Shown: positions 1 through 7,785 of the stretch, in pieces
How positions within the stretch are numbered: position 1 is the first letter of the stretch
How the letters are laid out: every line of letters starts with the position of its first letter
From: Treponema saccharophilum DSM 2985
GTDB lineage: Bacteria; Spirochaetota; Spirochaetia; Treponematales; Treponemataceae
Direction: 5' to 3'
Assembly (NCBI RefSeq): GCF_000255555.1
Contig: NZ_AGRW01000047.1
Coordinates: 1-64,000, forward strand
Length of the DNA: 64,000 bases
Made by a program: the position numbers and the translations under genes
The notes under the pieces: model-generated
Databases searched by the model: none
What the model saw: only the letters and a program-made list of their open reading frames with translations
Told to the model about the DNA's origin: nothing

Positions 1-56
1 GTTTCACCAAAAGAAACTGCCACAAGTTTTTGGATATTAGAGAAGGTTGCTTTTTG
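1..56. repeat. direct repeat copy 1 (56 bp)
   Basis: The first 56 bases recur at 14850-14905 with three mismatches (positions 31, 41 and 47 of the unit). The unit starts GTTTCACCAAAAGAAAC, a short inverted repeat. The copy may extend left of the window. Together the two copies bracket a mosaic of small and broken genes. No transposase or integrase is seen, so the mechanism is unknown. Confidence 0.85.
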
Positions 57-80
57 CTCTAAAGCAGAAAAGGAAAAATC

Positions 81-396
81 ATGGTGAATGAGTTTAATGA
101 ATATGTTCGCGACTGTTTTTCTGAAGCTGGCGATATTGTCATAAAATCTATGATGGGCGGATACCTTATATTTTAAAGGAAAGCTGATAGGTGACGTTTG
201 CGGTGATGAGCTGTTTTTGAAGAGAACAACGACATCGGACAGACTGCTTGCAGATTCCGAACTGCGTTATCCGTATGAAGGCTCGAAAACTCTGATGCAT
301 GTATTTGATAGTTTTGATGATAAGGCTTTGATTCAGGAACTTCTGGAAGGTATGTATGCTGAACTGCCGGAAAAGAAAGCCAAGGAAAATAGATGA
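81..396 (+). pseudogene. TfoX N-terminal-domain protein, frameshifted
   Basis: The ATG at 81 begins a frame reading EYVRDCFSEAGDIVIKSMMG, which stops at a TAA near 174. The plus-one frame continues at once with KGKLIGDVCGDELFL and ends at 396. Joined, they give a roughly 105-residue protein matching the TfoX N-terminal family: the MMGxYL motif, then a GKxIGxxC strand, then a PYEGSK motif. The break is in the T-run around 170-174. It is either a genuine frameshift or a sequencing error. TfoX-N proteins are small and mostly uncharacterised; some regulate competence. Only a weak upstream ribosome site is visible. Confidence 0.8.
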
Positions 397-430
397 GAAA
401 GACAAAAATCAGTTTGCAGAAAGGATAAAA

Positions 431-976
431 ATGAAAAAACTTTTTACAGTTCTTTTTGTAGTTATTATTACAGACATTATCATTTTTACGTCTTGTATTA
501 AACAGTGTAGTTCCATAGCAAATGATACTGTAAGTATTTATAATACAGAACTTGAAAATAACTACAAAGCTTCAAAAGAGTTTAACACTATGGTTAATAA
601 TGTTCCTTGTGTTTTTAAGTATGATAACGAACTTAGAAATAGAGGAAAAGAGCTCGAAAAGCTTTTTGATAAAACCTGGTTTCCGATTACAAGAGAAATC
701 AGATACGCAGACATCCTTAATACTAAGGAATATGATAATGTAACTGCGACTTGTTGTAAAGATAATGAATGCATCTGGATTCTTCATAATCCGAAATATG
801 AGATACCAGATAGCTTGATTATTCACGAACTTTGCCACGCAGCTTTAAGTTGTGCAGAAATAAAATCCGCCGACCATACTGGTATAGAATGGAATTACCT
901 TTGTGATTATTTTGAATCCATTGGCTATAATCCGCTTCGTGACGGTTATTCATACGGTATAAAGGCAGTCTATTAA
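431..976 (+). CDS. putative zincin-type metalloprotease lipoprotein
   Basis: A 181-residue protein. The ATG at 431 was chosen because it gives a lipoprotein signal peptide (MKKLFTVLFVVIITDIIIFTSC), with Cys17 or a neighbour as the lipidation site. An upstream ATG at 356 in the same frame would destroy the signal. Near the C-terminus is a zinc-protease motif HELCH, followed about 18 residues later by DHTGIEW. That layout, HExxH and then H-x2-x-W, resembles SprT-like proteases. I infer an envelope-anchored zinc peptidase. The substrate is unknown and no catalytic evidence exists beyond the motif. It sits alone between two broken genes, suggesting acquired DNA. Confidence 0.55.
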   Translation: MKKLFTVLFVVIITDIIIFTSCIKQCSSIANDTVSIYNTELENNYKASKEFNTMVNNVPCVFKYDNELRNRGKELEKLFDKTWFPITREIRYADILNTKEYDNVTATCCKDNECIWILHNPKYEIPDSLIIHELCHAALSCAEIKSADHTGIEWNYLCDYFESIGYNPLRDGYSYGIKAVY

Positions 977-986
977 TATTCATATA

Positions 987-1133
987 ATGCGAAGAATATG
1001 TCATGTTTGTGGAAAAGAATATGAATATCCGTCTACAGACCCAAACAATCCATGTGGATTAAGACGGTGTGCAGATTGTTTAAAAAAAAGAAAAAATCGA
1101 ATGGAAATGCACTTGTGGTCAAGTATTTCCTAA
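987..1133 (+). CDS. small zinc-ribbon-like protein, possibly frameshifted
   Basis: A 48-residue ORF with two CxxC knuckles (CHVC at 5-8 and CADC at 28-31) plus a further Cys at 23, which is typical of a zinc ribbon. The plus-one frame after about 1090 continues with KIEWKCTCGQVF and runs open to about 1290, adding a CxC. The gene may therefore be longer and broken by a frameshift in the A-rich run at 1081-1096. There is no recognisable family. It follows the metalloprotease gene by 10 bases. Confidence 0.35.
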   Translation: MRRICHVCGKEYEYPSTDPNNPCGLRRCADCLKKRKNRMEMHLWSSIS

Positions 1134-1212
1134 CCGTGAACTGGCCGACCTTCCGAAAACGGAAGGTGATACAACTTTCATTTTTGGTATAAAAATCAAA
1201 AACACCAATTTA

Positions 1213-1629
1213 TCAAAACCTGGATTTCACAACTTGCAAAATAGAATTGAGTACGTCTCTGGAAATCTTTTCATCATCCTTTAATTCTTCAAAAGCTGTT
1301 GTGTACTTTTTAGCAAAATCATCAAATATTTTTGAAAGAACGGAATACTTAATGTTCAAAGATTCAGCCAAAAGAGAAAAATCTTCTTGGGTTACTTTCT
1401 GAATCTCGTAGTGCTTTCCAATTTTCATTGAAAGTTTTTAAGTCAGGCCTGAATAGATTATTGTCGAAACAACATCGTACAAAGGAGAAAGTTCTACGCG
1501 ATTATTTTTGTAAAGCAGACCCGCAATGTTGGAAAGAGATTGCGTAAATTGAACCCGACAAACAATGAACGTATGAGAAGAGAGAAAAGTGGCTCCTGAC
1601 GAATAAAAAAAACGAAGTTCTATTGACAT
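1213..1629 (-). pseudogene. HipA-type kinase, C-terminal remnant
   Basis: Reading on the minus strand gives RVELSPLYDVVSTIIYSGL, an in-frame TAA at 1438-1440, then KLSMKIGKHYEIQ and a helical tail ending VVKSRF. The pattern LxPLYDVxST, then MKIGxxY, is the C-terminal lobe of HipA serine/threonine kinases, the toxins of HipBA modules. The N-terminal kinase lobe is absent and sequence before about 1560 shows no similarity. No hipB-like gene is adjacent. This is a decayed fragment with an internal stop. Confidence 0.7.
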
Positions 1630-1726
1630 TACAACAAGGTTTTGTTACATTATTATTGTAAGTTGAAAAGAACAACATCGACTTAACATCAAGCTGGCAA
1701 TAAATATGTCACAAGGAGTAAAGCGT

Positions 1727-2356
1727 ATGAAAATCGCAGTTATATGTTCAAACGGAAAAGTTGGAAAACTGGTTGTAGCGGAAGCACAGGTAGCGGGTCT
1801 TGAAGTGACAGGCTTTGCAAAAAGCGAAAACAAGAGCGGTACAAAGTCATTTGTGCAGAAAGATTTATTTGCCCTCATAAAGGATGACCTTGCAGGCTTC
1901 GATGTAGTGGTCGATGCGTTCGGAGCATGGGCGGAGGCGGACTTGCCAAATCATTCAAAATCTCTGAATCACTTGTGCGACCTTTTGAGCGGAAGCAAAA
2001 CCCGTCTTATCATCGTTGGCGGCGCGGGAAGCCTTTATGTGGACAAGAATCACACGGCACAGGTCATGGACGGGACCGGCTTCCCCGACGCATTCAAGCC
2101 CCTTGCAAGCGCTATGGGAAAGGCCTTGACCGAGCTCCGCGCTCGCGATGATGTGCAGTGGACTTACATCAGTCCGGCCGGGGACTTCCAGGCAGACGGC
2201 GCGAAAACCGGCAAATGGCTCTGGGGCGGCGAGGAACTTACCCTCAACGCAAAAGGCGAAAGCATCATCAGCTATGCTGACTATGCTGCGGCTTTGGTGG
2301 AGGAAATCACCAGGGGAAATCACATTAAACAGCGGATTTCTCTTGTAAGGGCGTAA
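1727..2356 (+). CDS. NAD(P)-binding oxidoreductase (SDR-like, YwnB/YhfK type)
   Basis: A 209-residue protein starting at the ATG at 1727, preceded by AAGGAG. The N-terminus MKIAVICSNGKVGKLV is a Rossmann strand with an atypical dinucleotide loop (CSNGKVG replaces GxxGxxG). Later FDVVVDAFGAW and WTYISPAGDF match atypical short-chain dehydrogenases that bind NAD(P)H. The substrate is unknown. It heads a co-directional group with an FMN-barrel protein and an Rrf2-type regulator. In many bacteria such a trio forms a small redox- or nitrosative-stress-responsive unit; that role is inferred from context. Confidence 0.8.
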   Translation: MKIAVICSNGKVGKLVVAEAQVAGLEVTGFAKSENKSGTKSFVQKDLFALIKDDLAGFDVVVDAFGAWAEADLPNHSKSLNHLCDLLSGSKTRLIIVGGAGSLYVDKNHTAQVMDGTGFPDAFKPLASAMGKALTELRARDDVQWTYISPAGDFQADGAKTGKWLWGGEELTLNAKGESIISYADYAAALVEEITRGNHIKQRISLVRA

Positions 2357-2419
2357 GGTATTCATGCGGGCGGTAAAAATCGTCCGCATTTTTGCTATTA
2401 ATGAGACGGAGGTCGTTTT

Positions 2420-2896
2420 ATGGAAAAAGAAGTTACGATAGAAGATGTGGCGGAATGCCTTGACCGCATAGGCTTGCAGTACCTTGCCACAATCGGTTTG
2501 GACGGAAAGCCTAAGGTGCGGCCTGTTCAGTACATGGTCTTGCATGAGGAAAAAATGTGGTTCTGCACCAACAGCGAAAAAGCCATGTACGCGGAGCTCC
2601 AAAAATTTCCTTTCATCGATTTGTGCGCTAGCCGCCTTGAAAAAAACGAAATAACCACTTCATGGATTAGATTCAGCGCGGAAGTCGTTTTTGAAGAAAA
2701 CCAGGCGGTCAAAGAGGCTATTATGAAAAAGAGCGAAATTGTCCGTGAACTTTACAAAAACAAGGCCGGCCATCCCCTTTTTAAGGTCTTCTGTTTGAAA
2801 AACATTCACGGTAGTATGAACAATCTGGGGCATGTAAAAGGACTTGAAGAGCGGGTGGATTTTGCAAAACCCAAGGAGTTTTCATTATGCGGATAA
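2420..2896 (+). CDS. pyridoxamine 5'-phosphate oxidase-family FMN-binding protein
   Basis: A 158-residue split-barrel flavoprotein. The N-terminal helix is followed by YLATIGLDGKPKVRPVQYM and MWFCTNSEKAMYAEL, the strand pattern of the PNPOx-like family. Later residues WIRFSAEVVFEEN and HPLFKVFCLKN complete the barrel. Such small members are usually FMN or F420 reductases rather than true pyridoxamine oxidases. It overlaps the next gene by 10 bases (start 2887, stop 2896), so the two are translationally coupled. Confidence 0.8.
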   Translation: MEKEVTIEDVAECLDRIGLQYLATIGLDGKPKVRPVQYMVLHEEKMWFCTNSEKAMYAELQKFPFIDLCASRLEKNEITTSWIRFSAEVVFEENQAVKEAIMKKSEIVRELYKNKAGHPLFKVFCLKNIHGSMNNLGHVKGLEERVDFAKPKEFSLCG

Positions 2897-3312
2897 GCGT
2901 GCGTTTTACGGCGGCAGTGCACACAATCCTCTGCATCCAGTATTTTGAAAAAAACAATCGCGTCACTTCGGACTTTATCGCGGCCAGCACCGGCGTGAAT
3001 GCGGTCATCATCAGGAAGATTCTCTTGCAGCTGCAGAAGGCTGGCATTGTGGAAACTATGGCTGGCGTGGGCGGCTCTCATCTTGCGAAAAAGGCGGAGG
3101 AAATCACGCTGCTTTCCATATACAATGCCATAAACGAGGGCGAAGACGAGCGGGATGTCTTTAACTTTCACCCAAATCCCAACGAAAAATGCCCGGTGGG
3201 AAGAAATATTCACCGGACGCTGGATCCCGCGCTGGAAAGAGCGCAAAAGGCTCTTGAAGCGGAACTTTCAAAAACGACCATAGCGGATTTGCTTGCGGAA
3301 ATACCTGAGTGA
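2887..3312 (+). CDS. Rrf2-family transcriptional regulator
   Basis: A 141-residue winged-helix protein. MRISVRFTAAVHTILCIQYF and the helix STGVNAVIIRKILLQLQKAG match the Rrf2 DNA-binding domain, and GVGGSHLAKKAEEITLL is the typical wing. The three-cysteine iron-sulfur motif of IscR or NsrR is not evident: only one Cys (in KCPVG) lies in the expected loop. It therefore looks like the YwnA-type subgroup, which lacks a cluster. It probably regulates its own operon with the upstream oxidoreductase and FMN protein. Confidence 0.85.
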   Translation: MRISVRFTAAVHTILCIQYFEKNNRVTSDFIAASTGVNAVIIRKILLQLQKAGIVETMAGVGGSHLAKKAEEITLLSIYNAINEGEDERDVFNFHPNPNEKCPVGRNIHRTLDPALERAQKALEAELSKTTIADLLAEIPE

Positions 3313-3349
3313 GCGTAGCGAACAACGAACGACCAAAAGGAGGACAACA

Positions 3350-3451
3350 ATGCTAATGGACATAATCAAAGCAAGACACTCAATCAGGAAATACACCTCT
3401 CAGCCTGCGAGCAAACCTCGAAAGAGCAACCGTCTTGTCGTGGTAGAATAG
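3350..3451 (+). pseudogene. nitroreductase, N-terminal stub
   Basis: After a good AGGAGG site, the ATG at 3350 opens MLMDIIKARHSIRKYTSQP, the standard N-terminus of nitroreductase-family flavoenzymes. It then runs into unrelated residues and stops at 3451. A complete nitroreductase has about 170-200 residues, so all of the flavin-binding fold is lost. The break near 3410 is probably a deletion that joined it to the DNA leading into the sirtuin operon. Confidence 0.7.
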
Positions 3452-3472
3452 TTTAAGAGGGCGGAGGTTAAA

Positions 3473-4354
3473 ATGAGCGAAATCGAGAAAATCAAATCAG
3501 TTTTGGAAAATGCAGAAGCCCTTGTTGTTGGAGCCGGAGCAGGACTTTCAACTTCTGCCGGTTTTACTTATTCCGGTGAACGTTTTGAAAAGTATTTTGC
3601 AGACTTTCAGGCTCGATACGGTTTTTCAGATATGTACACCGGTGGTTTTTATCCTTACAAAACTCTTGAAGAACACTGGGCTTACTGGAGCCGCTACATA
3701 ATGATTAACCGCTACATGGACGCGACCATTCCTGTCTATGAAGAACTCTTTGAACTTGTGAAGAATAAAAATTATTTTGTTCTTACGACTAATGTTGATC
3801 ACTGCTTTCAGAAAGCGGGTTTTGATAAGTCACGACTCTTTTATACTCAGGGGGATTACGGACTATGGCAGTGCTCGGAGCCTTGTCACAAGAAAACTTA
3901 CGATAATCAGCTTTTTGTTGAAAAAATGGTCAGGGAACAGGGCTTTGTAATTCAGGATGATGGTGGTCTGGAACTTCCGGAAAATGGTTTTGAAGGAATC
4001 AAAATGACTGTTCCGTCTGAACTGGTTCCCCGCTGTCCTGTCTGCGGAAAGCCTATGAGCATGAACCTCAGGGCGGATGATACTTTTGTGGAAGATGAAG
4101 GCTGGAATAAGGCAGCTGGCCGTTATGAAGATTTTCTGAATGAAAATAAATACGGAAAGATTGTTTATCTGGAACTTGGTGTTGGCGGTAATACACCCGG
4201 AATCATTAAGTATCCTTTCTGGAATATGACTTATTCAAACCCGAAAGCAAAATACATCTGCATTAACAAAGGAGAAGCGGTAGTTCCGAAAGAAATTGAA
4301 AATCAGAGTATTTGCGTGAATAATGATATTTATGAGGTTTTAAAAGAATTATGA
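3473..4354 (+). CDS. class M sirtuin (SirTM-type NAD-dependent protein ADP-ribosyltransferase)
   Basis: A 293-residue SIR2-fold protein with GAGAGLSTSAGFTY (NAD-binding GAGxS loop) and TTNVDHCFQKAG (TTNxD motif). A zinc knuckle has CSEPC and CPVC pairs. In the position of the sirtuin catalytic His (HG) there is TQGDYG, so Gln replaces His. That substitution, and the gene's coupling to a macrodomain, mark class M sirtuins, which are known to ADP-ribosylate rather than deacetylate. In characterised systems the target is a lipoylated GcvH-like carrier; no lplA or gcvH-like gene is seen here. RBS GGAGG lies just upstream, and the stop overlaps the next start (ATGA). Confidence 0.85.
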   Translation: MSEIEKIKSVLENAEALVVGAGAGLSTSAGFTYSGERFEKYFADFQARYGFSDMYTGGFYPYKTLEEHWAYWSRYIMINRYMDATIPVYEELFELVKNKNYFVLTTNVDHCFQKAGFDKSRLFYTQGDYGLWQCSEPCHKKTYDNQLFVEKMVREQGFVIQDDGGLELPENGFEGIKMTVPSELVPRCPVCGKPMSMNLRADDTFVEDEGWNKAAGRYEDFLNENKYGKIVYLELGVGGNTPGIIKYPFWNMTYSNPKAKYICINKGEAVVPKEIENQSICVNNDIYEVLKEL

Positions 4355-5181
4355 CACAGGCAGAACGCAGATTATATTTGATAACAGAACTCCTCAAAGA
4401 AGATAAGGGTAGTGCAGGCTTTAAGCTGGATCTTGTGCCCGGAAATGAAGGCGGCTTTGTAATTCCTGATGATGAAAAGAGCCAGCGCGATATACTCCGT
4501 TCATTGATGAATATCCGAGCTCCATATCCAATAAGTGATGAGTTTTTAAGAATACAGGATGAGTACCTGCAGCAGGTTAATAAAGAGCGGGGTATTACGG
4601 ATATTGCCGACTTAAGTCCGACAGATCGGAACTCAAAACAATACCTTTGGCAGGGTGACATCACCACGCTCAAAGTTGATGCGATTGTAAATGCTGCTAA
4701 TTCTCAGCTTTTGGGCTGCTTTGCTCCTCTTCATGCCTGTATTGATAACTGCATTCACACCTTTGCGGGCATTCAGCTGCGACTTGCCTGTAACGAACTG
4801 ATGCAGAAGCAGGGGCATGAAGAAGGAACCGGACTTTGCAAAATCACTCCGGCCTTTAATCTTCCAAGTCGTTATGTGCTTCATACTGTTGGCCCCATTA
4901 TTTACACAAGCGTAGGTAAGCGCGAAAAGCTCCTGCTTGCAAACTGCTACAAAAACTGTCTTGAAACTGCGTCTCAAAATCAGCTTGAGTCGCTTGCCTT
5001 CTGCTGCATTTCAACCGGAGTATTCAGATTTCCTGCTGACCTTGCTGCCCAGATTGCAGTGGAGACTGTAGAAAAGTGGCTGTTAGAGAATCCGGATTCC
5101 AGCGTGAAGAAAGTGATTTTCAACGTCTTTGGAAACAAGAATTTGGAAATCTATAAGAAGGTGCTTGGCCAAAAATTATAA
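4351..5181 (+). CDS. zinc-dependent macrodomain protein (ADP-ribosyl hydrolase partner of SirTM)
   Basis: A 276-residue protein with a helical N-terminal region of about 90 residues followed by a macrodomain: DITTLKVDAIVNAANSQLLG, then CFAPLHACIDNCIHTFAG, then EGTGLCKITPAFNLP and YVLHTVGP. The Cys/His cluster after the NAAN motif is the zinc-binding signature of sirtuin-linked macrodomains. It would remove ADP-ribose added by the sirtuin encoded just upstream, with which it shares a 4-base overlap. A reversible modification switch for redox stress is known from firmicute homologues; its use here is inferred. Confidence 0.85.
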   Translation: MTQAERRLYLITELLKEDKGSAGFKLDLVPGNEGGFVIPDDEKSQRDILRSLMNIRAPYPISDEFLRIQDEYLQQVNKERGITDIADLSPTDRNSKQYLWQGDITTLKVDAIVNAANSQLLGCFAPLHACIDNCIHTFAGIQLRLACNELMQKQGHEEGTGLCKITPAFNLPSRYVLHTVGPIIYTSVGKREKLLLANCYKNCLETASQNQLESLAFCCISTGVFRFPADLAAQIAVETVEKWLLENPDSSVKKVIFNVFGNKNLEIYKKVLGQKL

Positions 5182-5188
5182 TCCAGAG

Positions 5189-5725
5189 TTATTTTATTAT
5201 TCTCTTTTCAAATCTGAACATGCCTTCCGGGAACTGACCGTCCTGCTCGTCTAAAGTTTCGCGGCTATCTGGGTCATTCGGGTCGGGGTGATGGCTGTTA
5301 TAAAATTCCACGATGTGAAATCCGCAGCGGTTTATGTAGAAGTGTATGTTTCGTTTTTCAAAATACGGCGTGACGGTTTCCCAGAGCGTTACTTCCGGAT
5401 GAAGCTTTTCAACCTGGCACCAGGCCGCATAGCCAATTCCTTTGCTGTGGGCTTTTGGAGAAACAAAGAGCAGGTCTAAGTCTCCCTTTGTTCTTTCTAC
5501 TCTGAACACCAGACCGCCTGCAATTTTGCCGTCAACAACTATGCGGTAAGCCTCGCCTTCTTTGATTGAGTTTTCTATTGTTTCTCTGGAGATAATCTGC
5601 TCGTCTTCTTCAAAATGATTATCGCGCATTCCAAATTCTTCCAGAGCACCGTAATTAAAGGCTTCCTGATTATCTTTTATAAACTGCTCTTTGTCAGATT
5701 CTTCCAGAGGTTTAAGTTCTACCAT
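5189..5725 (-). CDS. GNAT-family N-acetyltransferase
   Basis: A 178-residue protein. The fold is seen as RIVVDGKIAGGLVFRV, then LDLLFVSPKAHSKGIGYAAW (acetyl-CoA pyrophosphate loop KGIGYAA), then YINRCGFHIVEF, the usual C-terminal strand. The substrate is unknown. It is convergent with the macrodomain gene (7 bases between stops) and lies 3 bases downstream of the ferritin-like gene, so it is likely co-transcribed with that gene. Confidence 0.85.
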   Translation of the reverse strand: MVELKPLEESDKEQFIKDNQEAFNYGALEEFGMRDNHFEEDEQIISRETIENSIKEGEAYRIVVDGKIAGGLVFRVERTKGDLDLLFVSPKAHSKGIGYAAWCQVEKLHPEVTLWETVTPYFEKRNIHFYINRCGFHIVEFYNSHHPDPNDPDSRETLDEQDGQFPEGMFRFEKRIIK

Positions 5726-5728
5726 GCT

Positions 5729-6130
5729 CTAATCCTGTTCTTTGTTCAATAATCCTTTTACCGTATCTCCGTGGCGCTTTTCATCATTCTTTACGCTTTC
5801 AACTTCGGGGAACTTTTCGGCTACCGTGGCATAGGTCGTTACGGCTGCATATTCGCCCTGTGCTATTGCGGGATACAAAATCCATCTTGGGAAAATCTTA
5901 TAGAGAATCGGAAGGAGAATTTCTTTTGTGTGCTTTGGTGTAAGTTCTGTTTGAGTCAGCTTATGAAAAACTGAGGCGTGGTGGCCTTCTTCCTTTGCAA
6001 GCTGACGGAAGGTGTCCTTATCTTTCTGGATTTTTGCAACTTCAGCCAGAGCATTGTACATGAGAACGGCATCCAGTTCTCCCTGCTGAGCTTTGAGCAG
6101 GATTTTCATATCTTTTTTGCTGATTTCCAT
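5729..6130 (-). CDS. rubrerythrin/ferritin-like diiron protein
   Basis: A 133-residue four-helix protein. The start at 6130 (MEISKKDMKILL) was preferred over the longer frame because GGAAGGA lies 6 bases upstream. Helices carry QGELDAVLMYNALAE, EEGHHASVFHKL, QGEYAAVTTYATVAE and NDEKRHGDTV: repeated E-x6-Y and ExxH pairs forming a two-iron site. No rubredoxin domain follows. Such erythrin-like proteins act in peroxide or iron handling. It is followed closely by an acetyltransferase gene. Confidence 0.75.
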   Translation of the reverse strand: MEISKKDMKILLKAQQGELDAVLMYNALAEVAKIQKDKDTFRQLAKEEGHHASVFHKLTQTELTPKHTKEILLPILYKIFPRWILYPAIAQGEYAAVTTYATVAEKFPEVESVKNDEKRHGDTVKGLLNKEQD

Positions 6131-6324
6131 AAAATTTCCTTCCGCGGGGTATTTTAGCATTAATCGGGATTTTATACAGTGCTTTGTCAGAAACAAAAAA
6201 AGGAAGTAGTGGAAAGATGTCGATGAATCTTAATTGAAAAAATGCTATTAAAAGCAGTATTATTACCACTCAGACCATCTCGGAAGCGTGAGCCTCATTT
6301 CTGATTACAAAGGAGATGTAAAAA

Positions 6325-6678
6325 TTGAAAACCCAGAATTCTTTAAGAGATGAAAATAAAAAGATAACTTACGATGGAAATGAAATGGTTAATATTTTGA
6401 AAGAAATTGAATATATATTAATTTCATTACATCAAATGGGAAGTTATTTTTATAAAAAGAATGTTTCTCAATATGAAAAAGAAACAACTCAATTTATTGA
6501 TAATTCAATAGTATGCGACAGATTGGCGGCAATTAGGTGCGCTTTAAGTGAAAAATTTGATGGAATACTAGGAGCCGATGATATGGATGATATTGAAAGA
6601 GCCTGTCAGGATATTCCGTATTGGGAAAAGCCTGGTGATTATTCGACCGTAAAGTGGGTGAAAGGTATAGACAACTGA
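6325..6678 (+). CDS. hypothetical protein
   Basis: A 117-residue, AT-rich gene with a TTG start at 6325 and AAGGAG 9 bases upstream. The protein is mostly helical and acidic (KEIEYILISLHQMGSYFY in the middle, WEKPGDYSTVKWVKG at the end), with no signal peptide or membrane segment. I do not recognise the family. Its 3' end lies 6 bases from the truncated aldo/keto reductase, so insertion of this gene may have removed that gene's end. Confidence 0.6.
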   Translation: MKTQNSLRDENKKITYDGNEMVNILKEIEYILISLHQMGSYFYKKNVSQYEKETTQFIDNSIVCDRLAAIRCALSEKFDGILGADDMDDIERACQDIPYWEKPGDYSTVKWVKGIDN

Positions 6679-6684
6679 TAGAAA

Positions 6685-7227
6685 CTAAATAGCCTGAATT
6701 TTGAGTTTAGTTGAAAATTTACAAAAAAAGCGCAAATCCTTCTGCGTAAAATATGGATGGGCCTCTACTTGAATGAACTGAGGAGCAGTTTCCCATTTTG
6801 TCTCAAGTTCTTCTATATATATACCTTCAAAATTAGAAATGCCGATTGAGCGGGCGTTGCCATCGCGGAGTGCCTTTTCAAGATGACGGTAGCCTTGAAG
6901 CCAGTTTCCGGCAGGCTGATGGATGTAGAGCAGGTCAACATAATCAACTCCAAGACGTTCAAGAGTTTCGTCAACAGCGTCCTGATTTTCGTATTCACTA
7001 GGCCAGAGCTTTGTAGAAAGAAATACTTCCTTTCGGTTGATTCCGCTTTCTTTGATTCCCCGTCCAACTGCGCGCTCATTCACATAGGCGTTTGCAGTGT
7101 CGATAAGGCGGTAGCCCATTTTAAGAGCCTCGCGGGTGCTGTTCTGGGCATCTTTCGGTGAAAGCATAAATGTTCCAAGTCCGATTACAGGACAAGTGAT
7201 TTCATTGTTTAATTTGATTGTCTGCAT
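6685..7227 (-). pseudogene. aldo/keto reductase, 3'-truncated
   Basis: The 180-residue product begins MQTIKLNNEITCPVIGLGTF after a strong AGGAGG site. It contains the AKR catalytic elements: DTANAYVNE (Asp and Tyr), STKLWPSEY (Lys), and YVDLLYIHQP (His). A full enzyme has about 270-280 residues. Here the sequence diverges after VEAHPYFTQKDLR and stops at 6685, losing the C-terminal third including the cofactor phosphate-binding loop. It is probably inactive. The neighbouring flavodoxin and acetyltransferase genes are frequent companions of such reductases. Confidence 0.75.
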
Positions 7228-7242
7228 ATTGTGCCTCCTGTC

Positions 7243-7263
7243 ATTCCGAGCCTGATTCAGAAT
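7243..7263. repeat. short dispersed palindrome, copy A
   Basis: ATTCCGAGCCTGATTCAGAAT is an imperfect 21-bp palindrome. The same element, better conserved, is at 43840-43860, and a half copy is at 54223-54236. It lies upstream of the aldo/keto reductase start. It resembles small intergenic repeats scattered in genomes; its function is unknown. Confidence 0.6.
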
Positions 7264-7336
7264 CTCAATCTTGAGAGAAGTGTAGCACGGAAATCCTTTT
7301 TCTCAATGTGCAGATTTCAAATTTGTGTAGGAAAAG

Positions 7337-7360
7337 CGACAGATTTTGGAAATGTGCCTA
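7337..7360 (+). repeat. 24-bp promoter-region repeat, copy 1
   Basis: The sequence beginning CGACAGATTTTGGAAATGTG recurs at 9201-9224 with two mismatches out of 24. Both copies lie between divergent genes, 35-50 bases before a plus-strand start. This suggests a shared operator. Confidence 0.6.
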
Positions 7361-7394
7361 GAAATTAATAGTCAAAATCTGCTACATTTTATCC

Positions 7395-7778
7395 ATGCCA
7401 TCAGATAAAATGATTTTCGTCGCAGATATTCCAGAGTTTCTTATTTCTTTTCTTGGACTGCAACAGAAACAAATAAAAATTTATCGTTCAAAAGGGCTTT
7501 TGGCACACATTTTAAAACGCAAGCATTACAAGGCTGCAAAATATCTGGACTTTATTCCTGAAATTATAAGTTCACCAGATTATGCAGGATTTTCTGATGA
7601 ACAAATTGAACTTGTTAAAATATTTAAAGACAACATCTTTTTGAGCATTAAACTTGATGAAACAAAAGACTTGTATTATGTAGCCACGCTTTTTGATGTA
7701 AGTGAATCTAAAATAGCAGCATATTGCAAATCTGGAAGATTAAAGAAACTTGACAAGAACTCTCTTTCTTTGCAATAA
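7395..7778 (+). CDS. small PBECR-like nuclease-fold protein
   Basis: A 127-residue protein. The central block IYRSKGLLAHILKRKH, followed about 10 residues later by IPEIISSPDYAG, resembles the phage-barnase-EndoU-colicin E5/D-RelE (PBECR) superfamily: a conserved His in H-I-x-K-R-H and a NPDY-like motif. These RNase-like domains normally occur at the end of polymorphic toxins or phage head proteins. Here the domain is free-standing with a short helical C-terminal addition resembling a DNA-binding helix (VSESKIAAYCKSG). The assignment is from motif memory only. Confidence 0.5.
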   Translation: MPSDKMIFVADIPEFLISFLGLQQKQIKIYRSKGLLAHILKRKHYKAAKYLDFIPEIISSPDYAGFSDEQIELVKIFKDNIFLSIKLDETKDLYYVATLFDVSESKIAAYCKSGRLKKLDKNSLSLQ

Positions 7779-7785
7779 TATAGTG

